Shown piece by piece: positions 1-6,625 of a DNA stretch of 7,373 nucleotides. Origin of the DNA: Flammeovirgaceae bacterium (lineage in GTDB: Bacteria > Bacteroidota > Bacteroidia > Cytophagales > Cyclobacteriaceae); the NCBI GenBank assembly GCA_947457025.1, contig CANGUI010000087.1, forward strand, positions 1 through 7,373, in the 5' to 3' direction. Under the pieces are notes generated by a model that ran no database searches, was not told the DNA's origin, and saw only the letters and a list, made by a program, of their open reading frames with translations. The position numbers and the translations under genes are program-made. Numbering within the stretch: the first letter of the stretch is position 1; each line of letters begins with the position of its first letter.

Positions 1-20
1 CAAAATAAAACCTGATGACA

Positions 21-1019
21 TTACGACAGTTCGTGCAACTGGTGCCAAAGCAGGTCTTTCAGGCCGGTTAGGCCTTGGTGCGTAATGGCCGAAATAAATA
101 CCACCGGAATTCCGGCCGGCAGTTCCTTTTGGAGTTCCTGGGTTAAGTCTTGATCGAGCAGATCGCATTTACTGATTGCTAAAACGCGCTTTTTGTCGAG
201 TAACTCCGGGTTGTATTTGCGCAGTTCATGGAGCAGCACATTGTATTCGGTTTCAATGTGAGCGGAATCCGCGGGTACCATGAACAGTAGCAGCGAGTTT
301 CGTTCGATGTGACGCAGGAACCGGATACCGAGCCCCTTTCCTTCAGCAGCACCCTCGATGATTCCGGGGATGTCGGCCATTACAAACGATTGACTGTCGC
401 GGTAGGCCACTACCCCAAGGTTTGGGGTGAGGGTAGTAAAAGGATAATCGGCAATTTTTGGTTTGGCTGCAGAAAGCACAGAAAGCAGGGTGGATTTGCC
501 GGCGTTGGGAAATCCGACTAAACCCACGTCGGCCAGGAGTTTGAGTTCGAGTACGATCCATTCTTCGGTACCTGGCTCGCCTGGTTGCGCATGGACGGGT
601 GCCTGATTGGTGGGAGTGGCAAAAAAAGTATTGCCCTTGCCGCCACGGCCTCCAGGCGTGAGGATGTACTCTTGTCCGTGCTCGGTAATCTCCACCCGCA
701 CCGCGCCGGTATCAGCATTCTTTGCTACCGTACCGAGGGGTACCTCAACAACAACGTCTTTCCCGCTGGCCCCGGTTCGGTTTTGCCCTTCACCCGGGCC
801 TCCGGCTTCTGCATAAATATGTTTGCGATATTTCAGGTGCAGTAATGTCCAGAGCTGATTGTTTCCCCGTAAGATGACATGCCCACCGCGTCCACCATCC
901 CCGCCGTCGGGGCCACCCTTATCGATAAACTTTTCGCGGTGGAAATGCAGACAGCCCGCGCCGCCCTTCCCGGAGCGCGACATGAACTTTACATAATCTA
1001 TGAAGTTGGGGCTCGACAC
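21..1019 (-). CDS. obgE: Obg/CgtA-family ribosome-associated GTPase, short form without C-terminal OCT domain
   Basis: Obg is an essential-class GTPase that binds the 50S ribosomal subunit and links ribosome assembly to GTP/ppGpp status. The 332-residue product shows the glycine-rich Obg fold (about residues 5-160, with [11 protein letters not shown] at 37-47 and [10 protein letters not shown] at 121-130) followed by the G domain: G1 GFPNAGKST at 169-177, the G2 region FTT at 194-196, G3 DIPG at 216-219, G4 SKCD at 283-286 instead of the canonical NKxD, and G5 SAI at 310-312. The protein stops right after the G domain, so the OCT domain of many Obg proteins is absent; from family knowledge this short form is usual in Bacteroidota. 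The start is GTG, only 2 bp after the adk stop, which suggests coupled translation. The next ATG (codon 13) would cut into the conserved NFIDYVKF segment. Family identity is certain; the start codon is very likely. Confidence 0.97.
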   Translation of the reverse strand: MSSPNFIDYVKFMSRSGKGGAGCLHFHREKFIDKGGPDGGDGGRGGHVILRGNNQLWTLLHLKYRKHIYAEAGGPGEGQNRTGASGKDVVVEVPLGTVAKNADTGAVRVEITEHGQEYILTPGGRGGKGNTFFATPTNQAPVHAQPGEPGTEEWIVLELKLLADVGLVGFPNAGKSTLLSVLSAAKPKIADYPFTTLTPNLGVVAYRDSQSFVMADIPGIIEGAAEGKGLGIRFLRHIERNSLLLFMVPADSAHIETEYNVLLHELRKYNPELLDKKRVLAISKCDLLDQDLTQELQKELPAGIPVVFISAITHQGLTGLKDLLWHQLHELS

Positions 1020-1021
1020 AA

Positions 1022-1591
1022 TCAGGTAGTGCCAACCACCGCGCAGATGGATTCGAAAATTGAGTCGATGGACCCAATGCCCTGTATGTTGGTGAGACGA
1101 CCGTCGGTCTTGTAAAAAGGCAGTACATGCAGGGTCTTTGAAAAGTACTCGGTGATGCGTTTATTTAATTTCTCCTCTTCGTCATCAGCGCGGTTTTCAA
1201 TGGCTTTGCGTTTGGCTATTCGCGTGCGCACCTCATCCTCTGTTACATCCAGGGCTACTACTCGGTGAATAGCTGTGCCGCGGCTTTGCATAAAGTGGTC
1301 AAGAGCTTCAGCCTGAGCAACAGTACGGGGAAATCCGTCGAATAGAAAGCCTTTCGCCAGCGGATTTTTATCCAGTTCTTCCTTCAACATCGCAATTGTG
1401 ATGTCATCGGGCACAAGAGCCCCGCTGTTCATGATCTCTTTCACTCTCTTGCCCAGTGGCGTGTCGTTTTTGGTGTGCCAGCGGAAAAGATCGCCGGTTG
1501 AGATGTGCACAAATCCGTATCGCTCAATCAGTTTTTCACTTTGCGTACCCTTGCCGGCACCGGGGGGGCCGAAGATTACCATGTTCAGCAT
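1022..1591 (-). CDS. adk: Adenylate kinase, short-LID type
   Basis: Cytoplasmic adenylate kinase, catalysing ATP + AMP = 2 ADP. The 189-residue product has the P-loop GPPGAGKGT at residues 8-16, the AMP-binding segment STGDLFR at 31-37, the signature FDGFPRT at 84-90 and a short LID around 125-138 ending in RADD (134-137), with a later conserved arginine (R145). The size and compact LID place it in the short, zinc-free group; there is no four-cysteine LID. The usual glycine before RADD is asparagine here (ENRADD). The ATG giving [11 protein letters not shown] was chosen because bacteroidetal adenylate kinases typically begin MLN. The gene lies 99 bp after hpt and 2 bp before obgE, so it is certainly transcribed with obgE and probably with hpt. 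No Shine-Dalgarno sequence is visible. Confidence 0.97.
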   Translation of the reverse strand: MLNMVIFGPPGAGKGTQSEKLIERYGFVHISTGDLFRWHTKNDTPLGKRVKEIMNSGALVPDDITIAMLKEELDKNPLAKGFLFDGFPRTVAQAEALDHFMQSRGTAIHRVVALDVTEDEVRTRIAKRKAIENRADDEEEKLNKRITEYFSKTLHVLPFYKTDGRLTNIQGIGSIDSIFESICAVVGTT

Positions 1592-1612
1592 AAGCAGGTT
1601 TTAGGCCTTGGC

Positions 1613-1645
1613 AAAAAACAGGGCGCTGCTTTCTGCCGGAAGCGC
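1613..1645 (-). terminator. Imperfect hairpin plus U6 in the hpt-adk gap, possible attenuator
   Basis: Read on the minus strand, bases 1645-1625 can fold: GC (1645-1644) pairs with GC (1626-1625), A1627 is bulged, and GCTT (1643-1640) pairs with AAGC (1631-1628), topped by a C/A mismatch, one more C-G pair and a GGCA loop. An alternative fold is GCGCT (1645-1641) with AGCGC (1627-1623). A run of six T follows on the minus strand (A6 at 1613-1618), a few bases after the stem. It sits 22 bases before the adk ATG, so it could partly end hpt transcripts. The stem is imperfect and the U-run is displaced, so this is tentative. Confidence 0.3.
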
Positions 1646-1690
1646 AAGGTAACGATGTATTTGGCAACGAGCAACCCGAATTTTTCAAGC

Positions 1691-2236
1691 CTACGTGTGA
1701 TAGATATCGGACAGGTTTCGGCCGAGCCCATCGTAATCCAGACCGTATCCCACCACAAACTCCTGTTCCAGTTCAAAGCCGACATATTTCACCTCAGGTC
1801 CCTTTTCACGAGCGGGTTTCTTTCGCAGCAAAGACACGGTATCTATCGATTGGGCACCGAGGCTTTTCAGGTCTTCAATCATTTTCGTGAGGGTTAAGCC
1901 AGTGTCCACAATATCCTCGATAATGATTACATGCTGCCCGAAGACGCTTTCCTCCAAACCGAAGATCGCTTTCAATTGGCCTGTGCTGCGAGTGCCTTTG
2001 TAGGACGCTAGCTTCACAAAAGAAATTCGGCATTCAATTTGAATGTTTTTCAACAGGTCGGCAGCGAACATAAAACTGCCATTCAGGATGGCCACAAAAA
2101 AGATGTTCCGGTCTTTATAATCGCTGTTGATCTGTTCTGCCAGGCCGCGCACTTTTTTTTGTATTGCTGAATGTTGAATCAGGCGTAAAAACGTTCGATC
2201 ATGAATCAAGATGGAATCGGTAGCGGAGTGTTGCAC
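1691..2236 (-). CDS. hpt: Hypoxanthine (guanine) phosphoribosyltransferase
   Basis: Purine-salvage enzyme joining hypoxanthine (and usually guanine) to PRPP to give IMP or GMP in the cytoplasm. The 181-residue product carries the type I PRTase PRPP-binding motif VIIIEDIVDTGLTL at 103-116, the LNGSFMF loop at 51-57, a flexible catalytic loop SYKGTRSTG at 78-86, and the base-binding C-terminal segment FVVGYGLDYDGLGRNL at 160-175, which is typical of bacterial Hpt. The start is uncertain. The GTG at 2236 gives MQHSATDSILIHDRTF, while a TTG at 2209 (codon 10) would give a protein beginning close to where related Hpt proteins begin; no ATG is available before the conserved core. It lies 10 bp after the meaB stop and is probably co-transcribed with it. 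Hypoxanthine versus guanine preference cannot be read from the sequence. Confidence 0.95.
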   Translation of the reverse strand: MQHSATDSILIHDRTFLRLIQHSAIQKKVRGLAEQINSDYKDRNIFFVAILNGSFMFAADLLKNIQIECRISFVKLASYKGTRSTGQLKAIFGLEESVFGQHVIIIEDIVDTGLTLTKMIEDLKSLGAQSIDTVSLLRKKPAREKGPEVKYVGFELEQEFVVGYGLDYDGLGRNLSDIYHT

Positions 2237-2246
2237 GGTAAATCTA

Positions 2247-3257
2247 TTATTTGTGAAGAAGTAGACTGTTCACTAACGCCTGCCACAATTTTTGTGCCGC
2301 CTGTTCGGGAGGTAAACTGCCAGCGGCAACCTGCTGGGTCAGCGTTTCTCTGGTTTGCCGGAGTTGGTCGGTGTTGAGCAGGGACCGCAGTTTTTCCTGA
2401 ACCAATTGTTCAAAAAAATAGATCTGCTGATTTTTTCGATTGGCGAGGAAGAAGCCGTTTTGCCGCGTGGCGGCAACGTACTTTTCGATTGTACGCCAAA
2501 TCACATCGATACCCTTATTTTCGACCGAAGAGCAGGTGAGGATGGGGACAGTCCAGCCCGACTCATTGGGCTCTAATAAATGCATGGCTTGTTGCAGTTC
2601 GGCTTTTGCAATGGTGGCTTTTTTTACATTGTCGCCATCGCATTTATGGATGACGAGCGCGTCTGCCAGTTCGAGGATTCCCTTTTTAATGCCTTGCAAC
2701 TCGTCTCCGGCGCCAGGCAGCATCAGCACCAGAAAGAAGTCCACGAGGTGCCTGACGGCGGTTTCGCTTTGTCCAACGCCAACGGTTTCTACCAGAATCG
2801 TATCGTAACCGGCAGCCTCGCACAAATGGATGGCCTTGTGGGTGCTGTCGGCCACGCCCCCCCGGGTTGTTCCGGCAGGCGTGGGCCGGATGTAAGCAAG
2901 GGGATGCTTTGCCAACTGCTCCATGCGTGTCTTGTCGCCTAAAATGCTGCCCCGCGAACGCTCACTGGAAGGGTCTACCGCCAATACGGCAACTCGTTTA
3001 TTTTGTCCGGTAAGAAAAAGCCCAAAAGCCTCAATAAATGTACTTTTACCAACGCCAGGAATGCCCGAAATTCCTACCCGAACGGTATTTGCCTGCGGAG
3101 GAATGCCCGCCAGAAGTTCAGTGAACGAAGCTTGATCTTCTGCACGGCTACTTTCAGCGAGGGTAATTGCCCGGCTCAGGTAGGCCCGGTCGCCAGCTAG
3201 TAGCCCGGTGGTCAATTCCAGCAAGGAAGGTTCAAACCTTTTCTGTTGTTCGCTCAT
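2247..3257 (-). CDS. meaB: MeaB/ArgK-family G-protein chaperone of methylmalonyl-CoA mutase
   Basis: MeaB proteins are SIMIBI-class GTPases that gate cobalamin loading and protect methylmalonyl-CoA mutase; older annotations call them ArgK or LAO/AO transport ATPase. The 336-residue product has an alpha-helical N-terminal extension (1-58), the P-loop GIPGVGKST at 65-73, the family signature DPSSERSRGSILGDKTRM at 95-112, the G3-type motif ETVGVGQSE at 157-165, PGAGDELQGIKKGI at 181-194, and a C-terminal helical dimerisation arm from about 255. The G4 motif reads HKCD (204-207) followed by GDN, with histidine where NKxD has asparagine. Length is normal and the ATG start is clear. No mutase gene is visible nearby; the gene instead leads a unit with hpt, adk and obgE. 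Service to a mutase is inferred from the family. The mutase could be outside the window, or the client could be a related B12-dependent acyl-CoA mutase. Confidence 0.95.
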   Translation of the reverse strand: MSEQQKRFEPSLLELTTGLLAGDRAYLSRAITLAESSRAEDQASFTELLAGIPPQANTVRVGISGIPGVGKSTFIEAFGLFLTGQNKRVAVLAVDPSSERSRGSILGDKTRMEQLAKHPLAYIRPTPAGTTRGGVADSTHKAIHLCEAAGYDTILVETVGVGQSETAVRHLVDFFLVLMLPGAGDELQGIKKGILELADALVIHKCDGDNVKKATIAKAELQQAMHLLEPNESGWTVPILTCSSVENKGIDVIWRTIEKYVAATRQNGFFLANRKNQQIYFFEQLVQEKLRSLLNTDQLRQTRETLTQQVAAGSLPPEQAAQKLWQALVNSLLLHK

Positions 3258-3266
3258 GTTACGGCT

Positions 3267-3294
3267 GAAATTTATAACTTTAAGTCGGAACCAA
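3267..3294 (-). promoter_or_regulatory. Candidate promoter for the meaB-hpt-adk-obgE unit
   Basis: On the minus strand TTG (3294-3292) is followed after 17 bp by TAAATTTC (3274-3267), which matches seven of eight positions of the Bacteroidota -7 box TAnnTTTG. The spacing fits the TTG-N17-23-TAnnTTTG pattern described for Flavobacterium. The predicted RNA start would lie only a few bases before the meaB ATG at 3257, giving a nearly leaderless message; this is plausible but lowers confidence. Confidence 0.35.
3275..3282 (+). promoter_or_regulatory. Candidate -7 box for the CHASE2 gene
   Basis: TAACTTTA matches seven of eight positions of TAnnTTTG and lies 28 bp before the ATG at 3311, a sensible distance. 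The best upstream -33 candidate (TTG at 3246-3248) is 26 bp away, longer than normal, so the assignment is weak. It abuts the minus-strand candidate -7 box at 3267-3274, so the two promoters would compete for the same DNA. Confidence 0.25.
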
Positions 3295-3310
3295 TCTAGC
3301 CCACCAATCC

Positions 3311-4612
3311 ATGAAAAAAGTTCTACTGGACAGCTTCTTCGGAATGCTGTTTGTGTTTGCTACCCTCTTGGGACTTCGAGAAGTAACACAACTTAGGATG
3401 TTTGATGCTTTTGACCCGATAGGGCAGTCGATCGGCGATGTTGAGTTAACCGATATTGCGTTCTCGCAGTTGCGTGCAGATCCCCAGTTAGACACCAACA
3501 TTGTAATCGTCAACATCGGTCCGCTGGGCCGGGGTGGGATCGGAAACCAGATTCGGCTCATCAGTCAGTTTCAACCTAAGGTCATTGGTCTGGATATCAT
3601 TTTCTCGTGCGTAGATGGCCTCTACGATTCGATCAACTGCCCACAATATTATGACACGGCTGCCAACAATAACTTCGCCCGGGCGGTGCGCGACTTCCGC
3701 AATATCGTGCTGGTGAAACGCCTCACGCAAACGGATTCACTGGTGCGATCAGCTGGAGACGTTGCCGTTTATGACTCACTCGAACATACTGATCAGTTCC
3801 TTCGGCAAGATGCCTACGAGGGATACGCGAATCTGGAAACCGATGCAGCACATCAGGAAGACCTTAAATCATGTCGAAGATTTAACCCGGTGATCGATGT
3901 TAAAGGTGAGCCAAACTACGCTTTCAGCGTGATGATGGCCATGTTGTACGATTCGGTAAAGACCAAAAAGTTTTTAGCGCGTGACAATTTCTCAGAGATC
4001 ATCAACTACCGCGGTAATATTGTAGACTGGCACGGGGCGTCCAACTTTGCCGGGCGTTACATGGTGCTCGACTGGGAACAAGCATTGGACACAGCTTCTT
4101 TTGTGCCGGAAATGTTACGCGGCAAAATTGTTATTCTCGGTTCGTTAGGTGAAGACTTGCGCGATACCAGTTGGGATGATAAATTCTTCACACCCCTGAA
4201 TAAGAACTACGCAGGTAAAAGCCGCCCCGACATGTACGGAGTTGTTGTCCATGCCAACATCGTTTCCATGATCCTCAATGAAGATTACGTTAATGAATTG
4301 AGCTCCTGGCAGGAGCCGGTAATAGCCGGCATTTTTATTTTCCTGAATTTCTTGCTTTTTTATTGGATCAACCGCCGGGCCCCCATTCTCTTCGACACCT
4401 TAAGCATCCTGCTTCAGTTGATACAAGTGGTGCTGCTATCGTTTTTAATGATCTTCTTTTTTTACTGGTTTAATTTTAAGCTCAACCTCACCATTGCACT
4501 TGCCGGAATTGCACTTGTTGGCACGTGTTTTGAAATTTATAACTCCGGAATCAAGTCCTTGTTCCGCCAGATGGCAGGGAAGCTGATTACCAAACCGACC
4601 TCTACGGTATGA
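3311..4612 (+). CDS. Stand-alone CHASE2-domain membrane sensor protein
   Basis: Predicted inner-membrane protein of 433 residues. One N-terminal helix (about 6-22) is followed by a large extracytoplasmic CHASE2 domain (about 26-330) and three C-terminal helices (about 337-354, 363-387, 391-409), leaving a short basic cytoplasmic tail (about 410-433). CHASE2 hallmarks seen are NIVIVNIGPLGRGG (63-76), KVIGLDIIF (90-98), GKIVILG (271-277) and the closing MYGVVVHANIVSMIL (308-322). RR at 355-356 after helix 2 supports this topology. CHASE2 is known as an extracellular sensor, usually fused to kinase, cyclase or diguanylate-cyclase domains. Here no output domain follows, so any signal must pass through a partner. 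The periplasmic part has cysteines at 100, 110 and 188 that might form a disulfide (inference). The next gene, 56 bp downstream, encodes a secreted FecR-like/TPR protein and is the obvious candidate partner. The ligand is unknown. Confidence 0.88.
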   Translation: MKKVLLDSFFGMLFVFATLLGLREVTQLRMFDAFDPIGQSIGDVELTDIAFSQLRADPQLDTNIVIVNIGPLGRGGIGNQIRLISQFQPKVIGLDIIFSCVDGLYDSINCPQYYDTAANNNFARAVRDFRNIVLVKRLTQTDSLVRSAGDVAVYDSLEHTDQFLRQDAYEGYANLETDAAHQEDLKSCRRFNPVIDVKGEPNYAFSVMMAMLYDSVKTKKFLARDNFSEIINYRGNIVDWHGASNFAGRYMVLDWEQALDTASFVPEMLRGKIVILGSLGEDLRDTSWDDKFFTPLNKNYAGKSRPDMYGVVVHANIVSMILNEDYVNELSSWQEPVIAGIFIFLNFLLFYWINRRAPILFDTLSILLQLIQVVLLSFLMIFFFYWFNFKLNLTIALAGIALVGTCFEIYNSGIKSLFRQMAGKLITKPTSTV

Positions 4613-4620
4613 ACTGCGTC

Positions 4621-4647
4621 TTGAAGACCAAAAAATGTATAATTTTG
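4621..4647 (+). promoter_or_regulatory. Candidate promoter for the FecR-like/TPR gene
   Basis: TAATTTTG (4640-4647) is an exact TAnnTTTG -7 box. TTG at 4621-4623 lies 16 bp upstream, one base shorter than the usual minimum spacing. The predicted RNA start, near 4653, leaves a leader of about 15 bases ending in an A-rich stretch just before the ATG at 4669, typical of Bacteroidota starts. The gene could therefore be transcribed on its own as well as from the CHASE2 promoter. Confidence 0.45.
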
Positions 4648-4668
4648 TAATTCTCAAACTATAAAAAC

Positions 4669-5556
4669 ATGAAAAACAGGCTGATTTTAGGGGTTTTGAT
4701 GATGTTTTTCATCATGCAACCTGGAGTGGCTCAAGATTACGCCTTTCGGGTTATGGCGACCAAAGGTGCCAATCAGATAAAGTCTGGAGATACATGGCAG
4801 CCTATCAAAGGCTTTATGCAGATAAAGCTGACGGATGAAGTCAAGGTCGTAGAAAATGGGTATCTTGGTCTCATGCACGCAAAAGGCTCCAGTCTGGAGG
4901 TGCGCAAGGCGGGTATACACAAGGTTGCTGACTTATCTCAGCAAATCTCGGGTGGCTCTTCCCTTATGGCGAAATACGCTGACTTTATGTTGTCAAATAA
5001 TCCGGAGAGCAAGAAAAATAAACTTAGCGCTACGGGAGCGGTACACCGCGGATTTGGCATCTTGGTTTATTTACCCGAAAGCCAATACACAGACGTCTAT
5101 AATGACAAAGTTACCGTGAAATGGCAGGCCTCCAAAGCCGGTGGACCTTATCTGGTTTCCGTTTCGAATTTATATGGTGATGAGATTACCAGTTTTGAGC
5201 GCCAGGAAACATATGCCGAGTTTGATCTCTCCAGCCCGGAACTGGCCAAAGAACCGAACATATTGATTGCCATTACCCCCAAATCAGACCCAACGGGGGC
5301 CAGCAATACCTATATGATGAAGCGTCTCGGCAAAGCTCAGCGGGAGGCTATCCAAAAATCACTTGAGGAGTTGCGTAGTGGTTTTCAGGGAGACAATGCG
5401 CTGAATCACCTGGTTTTGGCCTCGTTCTTTGAGGAACAGAAACTTTTGATTGATGCCATTGGTGAGTTTGAACAGGCCATTAAGATGGCTCCCGATGTTG
5501 AATCTTATCGGGAAGTATTCGATGAGTTCTTGCTTCGCCTGAAAGGCGCCAACTAA
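4669..5556 (+). CDS. Secreted FecR-like/TPR protein, probable partner of the CHASE2 sensor
   Basis: A 295-residue predicted exported protein. The N-terminus has K2 and R4, a hydrophobic core (5-16) and a likely signal peptidase I site after GVA (19-21), with no lipobox cysteine. Residues about 27-90 look like a FecR-type beta region (GDTWQPIKG at 40-48, LTDEVKVVENGYLGLMHAKG at 54-73, then SSLEVRKAGIHKV). Residues 129-205 resemble an Ig/FN3-like module, with DKVTVKWQASKAGGPYLVSV at 146-165. Residues about 243-276 form one TPR-like helical pair, ending FEQAIKMAPD. FecR-like modules bind or sense in the periplasm and occur with CHASE2 proteins and TPR/CHAT proteins in cyanobacteria and other bacteria, from general knowledge. 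The gene follows the CHASE2 gene by 56 bp, has its own candidate promoter and is closed by a terminator. The domain calls are by eye, no catalytic motif is visible, and the function is unknown. Confidence 0.8.
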   Translation: MKNRLILGVLMMFFIMQPGVAQDYAFRVMATKGANQIKSGDTWQPIKGFMQIKLTDEVKVVENGYLGLMHAKGSSLEVRKAGIHKVADLSQQISGGSSLMAKYADFMLSNNPESKKNKLSATGAVHRGFGILVYLPESQYTDVYNDKVTVKWQASKAGGPYLVSVSNLYGDEITSFERQETYAEFDLSSPELAKEPNILIAITPKSDPTGASNTYMMKRLGKAQREAIQKSLEELRSGFQGDNALNHLVLASFFEEQKLLIDAIGEFEQAIKMAPDVESYREVFDEFLLRLKGAN

Positions 5557-5566
5557 AAGACCCGAG

Positions 5567-5593
5567 AAAGCCACCCCGTCAGGTGGCTTTTTT
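5567..5593 (+). terminator. Strong intrinsic terminator after the CHASE2/FecR-like pair
   Basis: A perfect 9-bp stem, AAAGCCACC (5567-5575) with GGTGGCTTT (5582-5590), encloses a six-base loop (5576-5581), and six T run through 5588-5593. It begins 10 bases after the TAA at 5554-5556. It separates the sensor pair from sucD, which has its own promoter 30 bp further on. Confidence 0.92.
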
Positions 5594-5620
5594 GTGTGAT
5601 GTGGTTCAATAGGTGTAATG

Positions 5621-5651
5621 TTTGCTGCCGCATGATATTCTCTTATTTTTG
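5621..5651 (+). promoter_or_regulatory. Bacteroidota-type promoter of sucD
   Basis: TTTG at 5621-5624, a 19-bp spacer and TATTTTTG at 5644-5651 match the Bacteroidota primary-sigma consensus TTTG / TAnnTTTG at every defined base. RNA should start near 5656-5658, giving a leader of about 20 bases before the sucD ATG at 5678. The box also rules out the in-frame GTG at 5651 as a start, because that G is the last base of the -7 element. Confidence 0.8.
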
Positions 5652-5677
5652 TGGGTACATCAAACTTCAAAGTCGCC

Positions 5678-6553
5678 ATGAGCGTACTCGTTAATAAAAA
5701 TTCTCGCGTCATTGTACAGGGGTTCACTGGAACCGAGGGCACCTTCCATGCTACCCAAATGATAGACTACGGCACAAATGTCGTAGGTGGAGTAACCCCA
5801 GGTAAAGGCGGAATGAAGCATCTGGATCGGCCGGTTTTCAATACAGTAAAGGAGGCGGTGGCAGCCACCGGCGCTGATGTGTCAATCATTTTCGTGCCAC
5901 CGGCTTTTGCAGCAGACTCCATTATGGAAGCAGCCGATGGGGGTATCAAAGTGATCGTGGCGATTACCGAGGGGATACCTGTTAAAGACATGATGACGGC
6001 CAAGCAATACGTAAAGGAACGCGCGGCTGTATTAGTCGGGCCAAATTGCCCTGGAGTGATTACCCCAGGTGAAGCCAAGGTGGGGATTATGCCGGGTTTT
6101 GTGTTCAAGAAAGGAAAAATTGGCATCGTTTCGAAGTCTGGAACGTTGACTTATGAGGCTGCCGATCAGATTGTCAAGGCGGGCCTTGGAATAAGCACAG
6201 CCATTGGAATTGGCGGAGATCCGATAATCGGCACGCCAACGAAAGATGCCATCGAACTGTTGATGAATGACCCTGAAACCGAAGCCATCGTGATGATCGG
6301 TGAAATCGGGGGCAATTACGAGCCAGTGGCTGCCCGGTGGATTCAGGAGAATGGGAATAAAAAACCCGTGGTTGGTTTTATTGCTGGCCAGACTGCTCCT
6401 CCGGGTCGCCGAATGGGCCATGCGGGCGCAATCATTGGCGGTGCAGAAGATACCGCAGCGGCCAAGATGCAAGTCATGCGCGAATGTGGCATACACGTGG
6501 TTGAATCACCGGCACTCATCGGCGAAACCATGGTGAGTGTTCTGAAGAGGTAA
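5678..6553 (+). CDS. sucD: Succinyl-CoA synthetase (succinate--CoA ligase) alpha subunit
   Basis: Alpha subunit of the TCA-cycle enzyme that converts succinyl-CoA, ADP or GDP and phosphate to succinate, CoA and ATP or GTP. The 291-residue product starts [18 protein letters not shown] and has the CoA-binding Rossmann domain ([13 protein letters not shown] at 15-27; TPGKGG at 40-45, with K43). The loop [10 protein letters not shown] begins at N123, the catalytic-loop glutamate in IGEIGG is E209, and the phospho-accepting histidine in RMGHAGAI is H248, matching E. coli His246. Length and all key residues are normal, so it should be active. The ATG at 5678 was preferred over an in-frame GTG at 5651, which lies inside the promoter. 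The beta subunit gene sucC, which sets ATP or GTP preference, is not adjacent on either side, so the two subunits must be expressed from separate loci. Confidence 0.98.
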   Translation: MSVLVNKNSRVIVQGFTGTEGTFHATQMIDYGTNVVGGVTPGKGGMKHLDRPVFNTVKEAVAATGADVSIIFVPPAFAADSIMEAADGGIKVIVAITEGIPVKDMMTAKQYVKERAAVLVGPNCPGVITPGEAKVGIMPGFVFKKGKIGIVSKSGTLTYEAADQIVKAGLGISTAIGIGGDPIIGTPTKDAIELLMNDPETEAIVMIGEIGGNYEPVAARWIQENGNKKPVVGFIAGQTAPPGRRMGHAGAIIGGAEDTAAAKMQVMRECGIHVVESPALIGETMVSVLKR

Positions 6554-6565
6554 ATGACTTCGGTT

Positions 6566-6597
6566 GAAAGGGTCGGCTACACCTACACATCCCTTTC
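6566..6597 (+). other. Hairpin downstream of sucD, possible RNA 3' end
   Basis: GAAAGGG (6566-6572) can pair perfectly with CCCTTTC (6591-6597) across an 18-base loop, 12 bases after the sucD stop. No U-tract follows, so it is not a classical intrinsic terminator; it might mark a processed or Rho-dependent 3' end. The long loop makes it only moderately convincing. Confidence 0.35.
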
Positions 6598-6625
6598 GCG
6601 ATTTAGAATTGTTACCCGCTCGTTC

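Noticed and set aside
1..20. Terminator for the obgE unit in the bases after its stop
   Set aside because: Only 20 bases are available and no stem can be formed; the real 3' end lies outside the window.
1505..1897. 130-codon plus-strand open frame across the adk-hpt junction
   Set aside because: It overlaps two certain genes on the other strand, has no recognisable motif and is a shadow of them.
2440..2942. Plus-strand open frames opposite meaB
   Set aside because: They are antisense to a complete, conserved gene, with low-complexity translations and no motif.
4618..4628. Palindrome GTCTTGAAGAC between the CHASE2 and FecR-like genes as a terminator
   Set aside because: The stem is at most four useful base pairs with a three-base loop and is followed by an A-run, not a U-tract.
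5651..5677. Longer sucD reading frame starting at GTG 5651 (nine extra residues)
   Set aside because: The G of this GTG lies in the -7 box of the promoter, upstream of the predicted RNA start, and SucD homologues begin near MSVLVNK.
5767..6496. Two long minus-strand open frames inside sucD (5767-6126 and 6032-6496)
   Set aside because: They lie fully opposite a highly conserved gene, overlap each other and show no domain; they follow from sucD codon usage.
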